Positions 34,354 through 42,000 of a stretch of DNA of 64,000 bases are shown piece by piece. Source of the DNA: Leadbetterella sp964423865. Lineage in GTDB: Bacteria > Bacteroidota > Bacteroidia > Cytophagales > Spirosomataceae. Each line of letters begins with the position of its first letter. Positions within the stretch are counted from its first letter, which is position 1. The notes under the pieces are model-generated. The model was not told the DNA's origin, did no database searches, and was given only the letters and a program-made list of their open reading frames with translations. The DNA lies in contig CAYRGN010000001.1 in assembly GCA_964423865.1 (NCBI GenBank), forward strand, positions 124,001-188,000, read 5' to 3'. The position numbers and the translations under genes were made by a program.

Positions 34354-34381
34354 CCGTAATAAAGGTAGGTGAAACCGTAAT
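34354..34381. promoter_or_regulatory. Direct repeat CCGTAAT, 21 bp apart (candidate AraC operator)
   Basis: CCGTAAT at 34354-34360 and again at 34375-34381, exactly two helical turns apart, in the divergent region between the AraC gene and the reductase. AraC-type regulators bind direct repeats with this spacing. GGTTTC at 34340 and GAAACC at 34371 also form a partial inverted pair. Function is inferred. Confidence 0.5.
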
Positions 34382-34474
34382 CGATATAAGTCCGCAGTCA
34401 CTTTATCTTATGAAATTTGCATAGCAGAGTAAATGGGGACAAGAAGGCATTTCGCCATAAACAAATAAAGAATA

Positions 34475-35602
34475 ATGGAAAATAACAATCGCAGGGATTT
34501 CTTGAAAACAGGTGCATTAGCGGGCGTATCCCTGGTAGGGGCGTCCGCCATGGGGGTAGCGGCCACAGGTTGTAGCAACGCAGAAAGGGATAGTACATCG
34601 ACCCGGAAATCTAAAAGAAGAACTTTGGGTACGGGAGATCACCGTATCGAAGTATCGGCATTGGGCTTAGGTTGTATGGGCATGAGCTACCACAGGAGCT
34701 TTATTCCGGATCGGCAGAAAATGATTTCCATGATACGGAAGGCCTATGATTTGGGTATGGATTTTTACGATACGGCGGAAGCATACGGTCCGCTTGTCAA
34801 TGAAGAATTGGTAGGCGAAGCCCTTGCGCCCATCCGTAAAAATGTGATCGTTGCGACCAAATTCGGTTTTGTGGAGGGCAAACCGAGCCTGGGGCTGGAT
34901 AGCAGACCTGAAACCATCCGGCGGGTGGTGGAACGTTCGCTAAAGAATTTGCAGACCGACTACATAGATTTATTGTATCAGCACAGGGTTGACCCGAATG
35001 TACCCATTGAAGATGTAGCGGGAACCGTACAAGATTTGATGGCAGAGGGCAAGGTGAAACACTTCGGACTGAGCGAAGCGGATAGCGAAACTATTCGAAA
35101 GGCACACGGGATACAGCCTCTTACCGCTTTGCAAAGCGAATATTCCCTGATGACAAGAAAACCCGAAACCGATGTGATCCAAGTCTGCGAAGAATTGGGC
35201 ATTGGCTTTGTACCGTATAGTCCGCTAAGCAGGGCATTATTGACGGGGTATATCAACGAGCGTACAAAGTACAATCCCGACAATGACAACAGGGGGACAT
35301 TGCCGCGTTATCAGCCCGAAAACATTATTGCCAATTGGGCGCTGATAGATATTCTGAAAGCGTTTGGCGACCACAGGGGGTTAACTGTAGCGCAGGTGGC
35401 GTTGGCCTGGCTTTTGGCACAAAAACCGTTTATCGTACCCATTCCCGGTACCACAAAACTGGCCCACTTGCAGGAAAATATGGGATCGGCAGATTACGCT
35501 TTTACGCCCGATGAACTGAAAAAGCTAACGGACGATGTGTCGAAAATTCAAATCGTAGGCGAACGCTACACGGGTCAATCGGCTGCACAGGTAAGCAAAT
35601 AA
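34475..35602 (+). CDS. Tat-exported aldo/keto reductase
   Basis: A 375-aa protein beginning with a twin-arginine signal (NNNRRDFLKTGALAG) that ends in a lipobox-like ATGC (Cys33), so it may be a Tat lipoprotein. The rest is an AKR TIM barrel: Asp and catalytic Tyr in DTAEAYGP, Lys in VATKFGF and His in YQHRVDPN. NADPH-dependent reduction of aldehydes or ketones is the expected activity; export of a cofactor-bound enzyme fits the Tat route. It is divergent from the AraC gene. Confidence 0.9.
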   Translation: MENNNRRDFLKTGALAGVSLVGASAMGVAATGCSNAERDSTSTRKSKRRTLGTGDHRIEVSALGLGCMGMSYHRSFIPDRQKMISMIRKAYDLGMDFYDTAEAYGPLVNEELVGEALAPIRKNVIVATKFGFVEGKPSLGLDSRPETIRRVVERSLKNLQTDYIDLLYQHRVDPNVPIEDVAGTVQDLMAEGKVKHFGLSEADSETIRKAHGIQPLTALQSEYSLMTRKPETDVIQVCEELGIGFVPYSPLSRALLTGYINERTKYNPDNDNRGTLPRYQPENIIANWALIDILKAFGDHRGLTVAQVALAWLLAQKPFIVPIPGTTKLAHLQENMGSADYAFTPDELKKLTDDVSKIQIVGERYTGQSAAQVSK

Positions 35603-35620
35603 AGCATAACCATCAAAAGG

Positions 35621-36196
35621 CTATGAGCCGTAATTGTCTATCAAAACTTTAAGCAGTAAAAACGGTGTTATTGCCAATACCGAAATCCATTGATTGTCAT
35701 GAATGTTCAATTTGGGAAGAATGGCTAATTGTATCGCTCCTCCTAACAGAATGGAAATATGCAATATAATGTGTCTTCGGCTAAAAAGAGGTAATTCCAG
35801 ATTTGTGTTATCGGCTTTGCTACGGAAATAAATATATTCTGCCAAAAACAATAGCATATTGATATTGAAATACCAATTCTGAAACAGAAAAACCTGTACA
35901 TTATTGCCTAACAATCTGCTGTCGCCCCAATTCAACATCAGCCCGAACAGCAACGCAATAAACACTACATACACATACAAAATAAAAAAGCTACCAAATG
36001 AATGTTTGATAAAAAGCAACTTTTCTACAATCGTTTTTTTCTTCCAAAACAAATACCCAAAATCGACAATCGTTCGGATAAATTCCTGAAACCAAAATAA
36101 ATAAACGATATAAAATACCGTAACCTGTCCCTGAAATACACCCAAAAGCGTAATGACAAGCATTGTTAAAATATCGGTTTTGTAAAACTGTTTCAT
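35621..36196 (-). CDS. Small multi-pass membrane protein, unknown
   Basis: A 191-aa protein with about five hydrophobic segments (near 8-40, 65-90, 105-122, 140-160, 165-185). I do not recognise the family. It starts the AT-rich region and uses A/T-ending codons, unlike the aldo/keto reductase upstream. It is 3 bp from the next membrane gene at 36200, so the two are likely co-transcribed. Confidence 0.65.
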   Translation of the reverse strand: MKQFYKTDILTMLVITLLGVFQGQVTVFYIVYLFWFQEFIRTIVDFGYLFWKKKTIVEKLLFIKHSFGSFFILYVYVVFIALLFGLMLNWGDSRLLGNNVQVFLFQNWYFNINMLLFLAEYIYFRSKADNTNLELPLFSRRHIILHISILLGGAIQLAILPKLNIHDNQWISVLAITPFLLLKVLIDNYGS

Positions 36197-36199
36197 TTT

Positions 36200-36715
36200 T
36201 TAATTTTTAATTACTTTCGCTCCGCAAAACTGTTCAATGGCTTCCACAAAGTTATTTCGGGCTGTTATCTTGTCGTTAAAAAAGATTGGGATATAAAACA
36301 GTCGTTTCTTTTTATGGTTTTGGATAAGATAAAACGACCAATATGAGCTTCGTCCTCTGTGTTCTCTGACGGTAAGAATAGTATCGTTTTCGTTCAGCTT
36401 TTCAGTTTGGCGCTTGTGCGAAAAAAAGGTACTGATTTTTCGGGTAATTTGGCCTTTTTCAAACGTGATTTCACAAACGTATGGTTGAAACCACAAATAC
36501 AAAATTCCGATAATAAAAAACAGATACATTCCTATAAAAATGCTTTTGGGCAAATCTTTGTACAAACCGACTGACGCTATTCCCAGAAACAGAAACATAA
36601 ACAACGGAGCTATCCGCATTCCCACAAACCACCATACGGCATAGGTTTTTTTGAGTTGTAATTTCAGTCTGTGGGGTTGTTCTTCGGTTATGTTAAAAGG
36701 TGTGTAGGATTTCAT
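36200..36715 (-). CDS. Two-helix membrane protein, unknown
   Basis: From the start MKSYTPFNITEEQ the protein has 171 residues with two adjacent membrane helices (about 28-52 and 58-75) followed by a soluble, beta-rich C-terminal domain. The layout, with the polar part beginning PYVCEITFEKGQITRK, resembles small bacterial PH-domain-like membrane proteins, and 39265 has the same plan. Function unknown. An upstream ATG at 36739 is less likely. Confidence 0.6.
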   Translation of the reverse strand: MKSYTPFNITEEQPHRLKLQLKKTYAVWWFVGMRIAPLFMFLFLGIASVGLYKDLPKSIFIGMYLFFIIGILYLWFQPYVCEITFEKGQITRKISTFFSHKRQTEKLNENDTILTVREHRGRSSYWSFYLIQNHKKKRLFYIPIFFNDKITARNNFVEAIEQFCGAKVIKN

Positions 36716-36807
36716 TTTGTTAAGTTTTTTTCTAACCACATAGGTACATAGGGTTTAAGTTTTAATAAAGTATATAAATCTATGTTTCTAAGTGGTTTTA
36801 TCATTGT

Positions 36808-37938
36808 TTATTTGTTGGTTTCTAATATAAATTCCTGATAGTTTTCTTTTGAAATTACGCTTGTTTCGGTAGGTTGATAAGCGTTTACAAATTCGTTGGG
36901 GAACTTCGTTTTTGCTTTGTTCCACTTAAATTCAAACACATCTACCTTTCCGTTATTTTCTTCTACATAGTCAATTTCCTGCTGATTTTTGTTTCGCCAG
37001 AAATAGATATTGGTGTAGTAGTTGGTGTAGGCATTGCGTTTCATACGCTCCACAATCATAAAATTTTCCCACAAAGCACCGATGTCATTTCGCATTCCCA
37101 ACGGACTGAACTGATTGATAACGGCATTCCGCAAACCATTGTCGTAGAAATATATTTTCCGTGATTTTTTTAGTTCGTTGCGTAAATTCCTGCTGTATGT
37201 TCCTAAACGAAAAACAATAAACGCTTTTTCGAGCAGGTTAATGTAGTGTTCCACCGTTTGATTATCCAATCCGCTCATATTTCCCAACTCGTTGTATGAT
37301 ACCAAATTCCCGATTTGAAACGCAATAGCCTGAACTAATTTTTCCATTCTATCGGGTTTTTGAATGCGTTCCCAGGTCAAAATATCTTTGTATAAATAGC
37401 TGTTTGCCAATTGTTTTAGGATATTTTCGGCATTATCGGGATTGTTGATGACATCGGGATAATAACCGTAAACCAATCGGTTTTCAAGCAAACGGTTTTC
37501 TTCCAACAGACTTGTGTGATTTACCATTTCGGAAAAGCTCAACGGAAACATTTTGTATTCCCATTTGCGACCTGTAAGCGGTTCATTGATTTTGTTTGCC
37601 AACTCAAATGCCGATGAACCTGTGGCCAAAACTTTGACCTCTTTGATTTGGTCATAAATGATTTTCAGGCACAGACCAATGTTTTCGATACGCTGTGCTT
37701 CGTCAATTACTAAAATTTTGTTGTTGCCTATCAGGTTTTTGAGCTTTGTCGCATTCGGATTGGCAAAATATTCTCGTGTATCGGCATCGTCGCCATAAAG
37801 CCACAATACCTTGTTTTGGTTTTCGGTCAGTTTGGTCAAGAGCGAGGTTTTGCCTACCTGCCTTGCACCAAGCAAGACAACAACTTTGTTGTCGTTGAAA
37901 TTTTTTAGTATTTCCGGTTCTAATTGTCTTGCAATCAT
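36808..37938 (-). CDS. AAA-type ATPase with C-terminal DUF4143 domain (second copy)
   Basis: A 376-aa ATPase. Walker A is GARQVGKTSLL (near 24), Walker B KILVIDEAQR near 74 and sensor ATGSSAFELA near 105. The C-terminal DUF4143 region includes KIYFYDNGLRNAVI, WENFMIVERMKR, FWRNKNQQEIDYVEE and VFEFKWNK, the last two giving an ExD...ExK nuclease-like pair. It belongs to another subgroup than the copy at 1420 and has different flanking palindromes. It lies in the AT-rich island and may be a mobile or defence-linked accessory gene; function unknown. Confidence 0.85.
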   Translation of the reverse strand: MIARQLEPEILKNFNDNKVVVLLGARQVGKTSLLTKLTENQNKVLWLYGDDADTREYFANPNATKLKNLIGNNKILVIDEAQRIENIGLCLKIIYDQIKEVKVLATGSSAFELANKINEPLTGRKWEYKMFPLSFSEMVNHTSLLEENRLLENRLVYGYYPDVINNPDNAENILKQLANSYLYKDILTWERIQKPDRMEKLVQAIAFQIGNLVSYNELGNMSGLDNQTVEHYINLLEKAFIVFRLGTYSRNLRNELKKSRKIYFYDNGLRNAVINQFSPLGMRNDIGALWENFMIVERMKRNAYTNYYTNIYFWRNKNQQEIDYVEENNGKVDVFEFKWNKAKTKFPNEFVNAYQPTETSVISKENYQEFILETNK

Positions 37939-37948
37939 TTTTATGCTT

Positions 37949-38000
37949 TTTGCGATTATATTCGCAAATATGATATTTTTTTTGCGATTGTATTCGCAGA
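37949..38000. promoter_or_regulatory. Two tandem palindromes before the second DUF4143 gene
   Basis: TTTGCGA-ttatat-TCGCAAA at 37949-37968 and TTTGCGA-ttgtat-TCGCAGA at 37981-38000 are copies starting 32 bp apart, about three helical turns. The first begins 10 bp before the ATG. They look like a pair of repressor sites over the promoter. No T-tract or terminator pattern is present. Confidence 0.65.
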
Positions 38001-38054
38001 AGTTGTTTTTTTTATTTATTCGTTGAATTGTTTAACCGATTTAACCATTTACCA

Positions 38055-39035
38055 TTATTTAACTCGCTTTCCGTTTTTGTCGATATAATAAGACACGTCA
38101 TTTTCTTCCATTACAAGTGCTTGTCCGTTTTTGAAATTTTCTGCGTAGCTGTATTTCAAAGGGATAATTTCTTTGCCTGTTTTGTCCACAAAACCGTATT
38201 TTTCGTCTGAAATGACCAATGCCAATCCTTCGGAAAAAGCATTTGCTCCGTCATATTTCAACGGAATAACGATTTTTCCTGTTTTGTCGATAAAGCCCAA
38301 TTTGCTTTCGATGCGAACGCTTGAAAGTCCTTCGGAAAAGCCCGACACATCATCATACTGAACAGGAATGACTTCTTTGCCTGTCTTATCCACAAATCCC
38401 CATTTTCCTGTTCCATACATATCTTCTTCTGCACCGATATTCACTGCGGCAAGTCCTTCTTTAAAGTTAAAAGCATCGTCGTATCTGAACGGAATAGCGA
38501 CTTTTCCCGTTTTGTCGATAAATCCCCATTTTTGGTTTTCTTTGTCTTTTACAACAGCGAGATTTTCTTCAAAAATATCGGCTTTGAGGTATTGAAACGC
38601 AATGACCGTTTTATTGTTCTTGTCGATAAACCCCCAAAAACCGTTTTCGCCCATTGCACCTGCCAAACCTCCCGAAAATTCGGTCGCAGCTCCATACTGC
38701 AAAGGAATGACCGTTTTGCCTGTCTTGTCGATAAAACCCCATTTTTGGTCGAGGCCTACGGCTGCCAATCCTTCGGAAAAATCCCGCACGCCTTCATATT
38801 TCAACGGAATAACGGTTTTTCCTGTTTTGTCGATAAATCCCCATTGGTCATTGAGATTTACACCTGCCAATCCCTCGTGAAAAGGAAGTGCATTGTGATA
38901 CTGAAACGGTATCACGAGTTTGCTGTTGTCTATGTAACCCCATTTCCAGTTGATGTCGTTTACAGCTTCTAATTCCTGTGCCTGTACGGCCATTGCTGTA
39001 AGCAATAAAAAGGTGGTTGTGATGATTTTTTTCAT
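38055..39035 (-). CDS. Secreted WG-repeat protein (9 repeats)
   Basis: A 326-aa protein with signal peptide MKKIITTTFLLLTAMAVQAQ and about nine WG repeats of 23-30 residues, each close to WGFIDKTGKTVIPLKYEG...FSEGLAAV (quoted in parts). The repeats are nearly identical at DNA level, which makes recombination easy. WG repeats are beta-rich and of unknown function; the protein is probably periplasmic or surface located. Its first 70 codons and promoter recur at 44183-44620. Confidence 0.9.
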   Translation of the reverse strand: MKKIITTTFLLLTAMAVQAQELEAVNDINWKWGYIDNSKLVIPFQYHNALPFHEGLAGVNLNDQWGFIDKTGKTVIPLKYEGVRDFSEGLAAVGLDQKWGFIDKTGKTVIPLQYGAATEFSGGLAGAMGENGFWGFIDKNNKTVIAFQYLKADIFEENLAVVKDKENQKWGFIDKTGKVAIPFRYDDAFNFKEGLAAVNIGAEEDMYGTGKWGFVDKTGKEVIPVQYDDVSGFSEGLSSVRIESKLGFIDKTGKIVIPLKYDGANAFSEGLALVISDEKYGFVDKTGKEIIPLKYSYAENFKNGQALVMEENDVSYYIDKNGKRVK

Positions 39036-39242
39036 TGTTTATGCTTTTTAATAATACGTTTGTATAATAGTTATCGTACAAAATTCGTTTTTTAGGGGTT
39101 GGCTGTCAATACGCAGTTTGTCGTATATTTGGATGAAAAGCGATAATACTATTCTTCGCCATTTTTACATTCTATTCCCGATATCGGCGGAGCGGTCTGG
39201 TTCCCACTTGTTACTGACGAAGAATATAAATACCCGGACCCA
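38818..39242. repeat. 425-bp direct repeat, left copy
   Basis: Matches 44196-44620 base for base with constant offset 5378, apart from a few mismatches near the upstream end (CTTCGCCATT versus CTTCGCTATT; TTCCCACTTG versus TTGCAACCTG). It covers the signal peptide, the first two WG repeats and about 205 bp of upstream DNA. Confidence 0.9.
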
Positions 39243-39264
39243 GTGGTTTCATAATTCGTAATTT

Positions 39265-39705
39265 TCAAAAAAACTTTCCTTGCTCGTCTAAAATCAGTTT
39301 TTTTCCTGTGGTTGTTTTCAATACGGAATAAGGTGCTACGACAACGGGGGCATTCAAATGATTGGACACGCCTTTGTAGTATGTTTCGGTTTTTAGGATT
39401 GCCAAAGGATATTTTCGGGTTTTGTGAATGCCGATAATCGACCACGTTTTGATAAAAATATGCTGTTCGTCTGCTTTTTCAATCTGTAAAATATAGCGTC
39501 CGCTCAACCAAAGCATACAAACCAGCATTATATTTCCTCCCAAAAGCATAAAAGTCAGCCAAAATATACCCGAAATTTTGCTACTGAACTCCGACAGAAA
39601 ATCGTCCAAATCTGAAAATATCATATAAAACACAAATACAGACAATGCCAACGTAACAAGCGTTACGAAATAAAGCATCGGCAATCGTGTGTTTTTGTAT
39701 AGCAT
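39265..39705 (-). CDS. Small two-helix membrane protein, unknown
   Basis: A 146-aa protein with membrane helices at about 8-32 and 45-70 and a soluble C-terminal part (YILQIEKADEQHIFIKTW...), the same layout as the gene at 36200. This resembles a small bacterial PH-like fold but I cannot assign a family. Function unknown. Confidence 0.6.
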   Translation of the reverse strand: MLYKNTRLPMLYFVTLVTLALSVFVFYMIFSDLDDFLSEFSSKISGIFWLTFMLLGGNIMLVCMLWLSGRYILQIEKADEQHIFIKTWSIIGIHKTRKYPLAILKTETYYKGVSNHLNAPVVVAPYSVLKTTTGKKLILDEQGKFF

Positions 39706-39749
39706 TTTTTTGTTGTTTATTTGTTTAACCGATGATACCTATTCCTAAT

Positions 39750-39992
39750 TTAATAATCCGTAATTAAAGATAACAACATTCCCACGGAGAGCAAAAATCC
39801 TGTAATCAGCATTATGGGAATAGCGATGTTTCGTTTTTTTCCGTCTTTGCGAATAATATTCCAAAGCACCAATGCCACAATCCCAAACGGATATGCCACA
39901 AACAAGGCTATCCAATATACCCAAAAAATGCCTGTTGCCATAAAAATCAAGGCAGATAAGACGGCAATAATAAATAAGATGTTGTTTTTCAT
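39750..39992 (-). CDS. Small membrane protein of 80 aa, unknown
   Basis: An 80-aa protein with two or three hydrophobic segments and a short central charged loop (NIIRKDGKKRN). No recognised domain. It is on the same strand as its neighbours and could be co-transcribed with 39265 downstream. Confidence 0.55.
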   Translation of the reverse strand: MKNNILFIIAVLSALIFMATGIFWVYWIALFVAYPFGIVALVLWNIIRKDGKKRNIAIPIMLITGFLLSVGMLLSLITDY

Positions 39993-40051
39993 TAGTTATG
40001 TGTTATAAGTGTTGAGCTACAAACTCATAACTCAACACTCATAATTCATCA

Positions 40052-40285
40052 CTATTCCATTGTTTTCCCTTTCTTATCAATAAAAAACTCTTTTCCGTCC
40101 AGCTCTACTTTGGCTTTGCCGTCTTTGAAATCTTCTGCAAGGCGGAAATGTATCGGTGTAACCTGCTTTCCTGTTTTGTCGATAACTCCCCATTTTCCAT
40201 TATAGCCTTTTTATTTTTTCAAGTCCTGTGCTTGTGTTGCTATTACTACGAAAAGCAAAAGTGTTGTTGTGATGATTGTTCTCAT
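40052..40285 (-). pseudogene. WG-repeat pseudogene with in-frame stop after the signal peptide
   Basis: Read on the minus strand from ATG at 40285: MRTIITTTLLLFVVIATQAQ then DLKK and a TAA at codon 25, continuing in the same frame KGYNGKWGVIDKTGKQVTP... to a TAG at 40052, 77 codons plus stop in all. The start is nearly identical to that of the intact WG gene at 40318, where DLKAFK takes the place of DLKK-stop. It has one WG unit left, so it looks both shortened and interrupted. A sequencing error cannot be excluded. Confidence 0.75.
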
Positions 40286-40317
40286 ATTGATATAATTTTT
40301 TTTGTGTAATTCGTTGA

Positions 40318-41178
40318 TTACTTTACTTTTTCGCCTTTGATATTGATATAATATTTATCATTTTCTGTTGGTAATATTTTGGTTTCGACCAATATTTTCC
40401 CTTTTTCTTTAAAATCTTTTCCGTTGCCTATTATTGTTGCACAATCTATCCACGAAAACAGTATTTTACCGTCTTTTTTGATGAATGAATATTTGCCTTT
40501 TCCGGCTTGTTTATCTATGTCGATTCCTACTAATGCAATGCCTTCGGAAAATTCGTTGGCTTCGTTGAATTGATAGGGAATAACCAATTCTCCTTTTGTA
40601 TTGATATACCCAAATTTTTGTCCAGACATACTTTTTCCGAGTGAACTTTCGTTGGTTACGGCACAAAGTCCTTCCGAAAATCCTTTGTAATGAACATCTT
40701 CATAAACAGCAGGTATTTTCAGCGTTCCTGTTTTGTCGATAAAACCCCATTTTCCGCCTGTAACAGAATAGCTTAATTTTTTCCCTCCAACATAAACCGC
40801 TACTAATCCTTCACTGAATTTTCCAACCTGAAAATATTGATAAGGAACAACAATATTTCCATTTTTGTCAATAAAACCCCATTTTTTTTCGCTGTTCTGC
40901 ACCGCAGCCATTCCTTCGGAAAAATCTTCTGCATTATCGTATTGCAATGTGATAACTTCTTTCCCTGTCTTGTCTATAAAGCCTCGTTTTTTGTTGAGTT
41001 GAACTATTGCTAAACCCTCTGAAAAACCCAAACCCAAGTCATATTTTGGCTGTATAATGACTTTTCCTTTACTGTCTTTATAGCCGTATTTGTTGTTGTC
41101 TTTAAACGCTTTCAAGTCCTGTGCTTGTGTTGCTATTACTACGAAAAGCAAAAGTGTTGTTGTGATTATTGTCTTCAT
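40318..41178 (-). CDS. Secreted WG-repeat protein (about 7 repeats)
   Basis: From MKTIITTTLL the product has 286 residues, with a clear signal peptide ending TQAQ and about seven WG-type units such as KWGFIDKNGNIVVPYQYFQ and KFGYINTKGELVIPYQ. The longer frame from 41262 adds a lysine-rich stretch and would overlap the Fic-like gene, so it is rejected. It differs from the 38055 protein in most units and is a separate family member. Function unknown. Confidence 0.88.
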   Translation of the reverse strand: MKTIITTTLLLFVVIATQAQDLKAFKDNNKYGYKDSKGKVIIQPKYDLGLGFSEGLAIVQLNKKRGFIDKTGKEVITLQYDNAEDFSEGMAAVQNSEKKWGFIDKNGNIVVPYQYFQVGKFSEGLVAVYVGGKKLSYSVTGGKWGFIDKTGTLKIPAVYEDVHYKGFSEGLCAVTNESSLGKSMSGQKFGYINTKGELVIPYQFNEANEFSEGIALVGIDIDKQAGKGKYSFIKKDGKILFSWIDCATIIGNGKDFKEKGKILVETKILPTENDKYYINIKGEKVK

Positions 41179-41233
41179 TTTTTTGTTATTTAAAATTATT
41201 ATTTTTTTAGTTTTTTTTATTGACTTAAAGATT

Positions 41234-41899
41234 TCACGGTTCAACTTCTTTATAATCTTCATCTATTACCCATTTTTGACGAAGACGAAAAGCAGGAATG
41301 GTTTGTCTTTTGGCTTTGTTTGTAGCAATATTGGGTTTTATATTGTTGTTTTTTGCCCAAACCGAAAGCGGAATAATTTTTTTAGCGGTAAGCATTGTAA
41401 TTCTTTTGTGTAACGCTTCTTGCAACAAAACCGCCAAAATAGCTGTAAAACCGTCAAATTTCATCGTAACCTGATATTTGGAAAACAACGGATAATATTC
41501 GGAATGTTTGCTTTTGTTCTGAATGATAACAGGCGGAAGTCTCAATTTTATCAACTGTTTATCGTCAATATTGGTAAGTAATGTTTTTTGTAAACTCAGA
41601 ATCAGCTTGTTAGTAAGTTGTTGATTAGGTTTTTGAAGTAACGTTTCGGTAATTTTTGCCAGATTTTTTGTCTCAAAAACTTCACGAATATTTACTTTAC
41701 GTTGCAATTCGCCACCTGTAAGAATTTTTTCGGTGTCTTCTAATGTAAGTGTGGAATTTTCAATCGCATTGGAATTATAAACCATTTCGGGAATTTCAGC
41801 AATGGCAATCTCTTTCAAAAGTTGTTCGTTTCCCTTTGAAAGTTCGGCATAGCGTAATTGTAATGCTGTTATTTTATCCTTTGTTGTTTGGTTTATCAC
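41234..41899 (-). CDS. Fic-like protein lacking the catalytic motif
   Basis: A 221-aa protein whose N-terminus (EIPEMVYNSNAIENSTLTLEDTEKIL, near 35-60) is the alpha-helical start of Fic/DOC AMP-transferases. The central HPFx(D/E)GNGR motif and the flap region are absent: the sequence moves directly from the N-terminal helices to KYQVTMKFDGFTAILAVLLQEALHKRI and a C-terminal segment (about 165-221) that looks like a small helix-turn-helix. It is therefore an internal deletion or a natural Fic-derived regulator. It is 55 bp upstream of the WG gene on the same strand. Confidence 0.7.
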   Translation of the reverse strand: MINQTTKDKITALQLRYAELSKGNEQLLKEIAIAEIPEMVYNSNAIENSTLTLEDTEKILTGGELQRKVNIREVFETKNLAKITETLLQKPNQQLTNKLILSLQKTLLTNIDDKQLIKLRLPPVIIQNKSKHSEYYPLFSKYQVTMKFDGFTAILAVLLQEALHKRITMLTAKKIIPLSVWAKNNNIKPNIATNKAKRQTIPAFRLRQKWVIDEDYKEVEP

Positions 41900-41926
41900 G
41901 ATATTTTTTTTGTAAAAATGCGCAAT

Positions 41927-41968
41927 TAACCGTGAAAATATACTTTTTTATACATAAATTCACGGTTA
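41927..41968. promoter_or_regulatory. Inverted repeat TAACCGTGAA...TTCACGGTTA before the Fic-like gene
   Basis: Perfect 10-bp arms 32 bp apart start to start with a 22-bp AT-rich spacer, 27 bp upstream of the Fic-like ATG. The spacing equals that of the two DUF4143 sites at 37949. Likely an operator, perhaps for the protein's own HTH. Confidence 0.6.
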
Positions 41969-42000
41969 GTTTAGCCGATTTAACCATTTATCATTAACCA

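Noticed and set aside
38055..39035. Recent sequencing or assembly error producing WG repeats
   Set aside because: The repeats differ in sequence from one another and frames stay open over several genes, so they are real.
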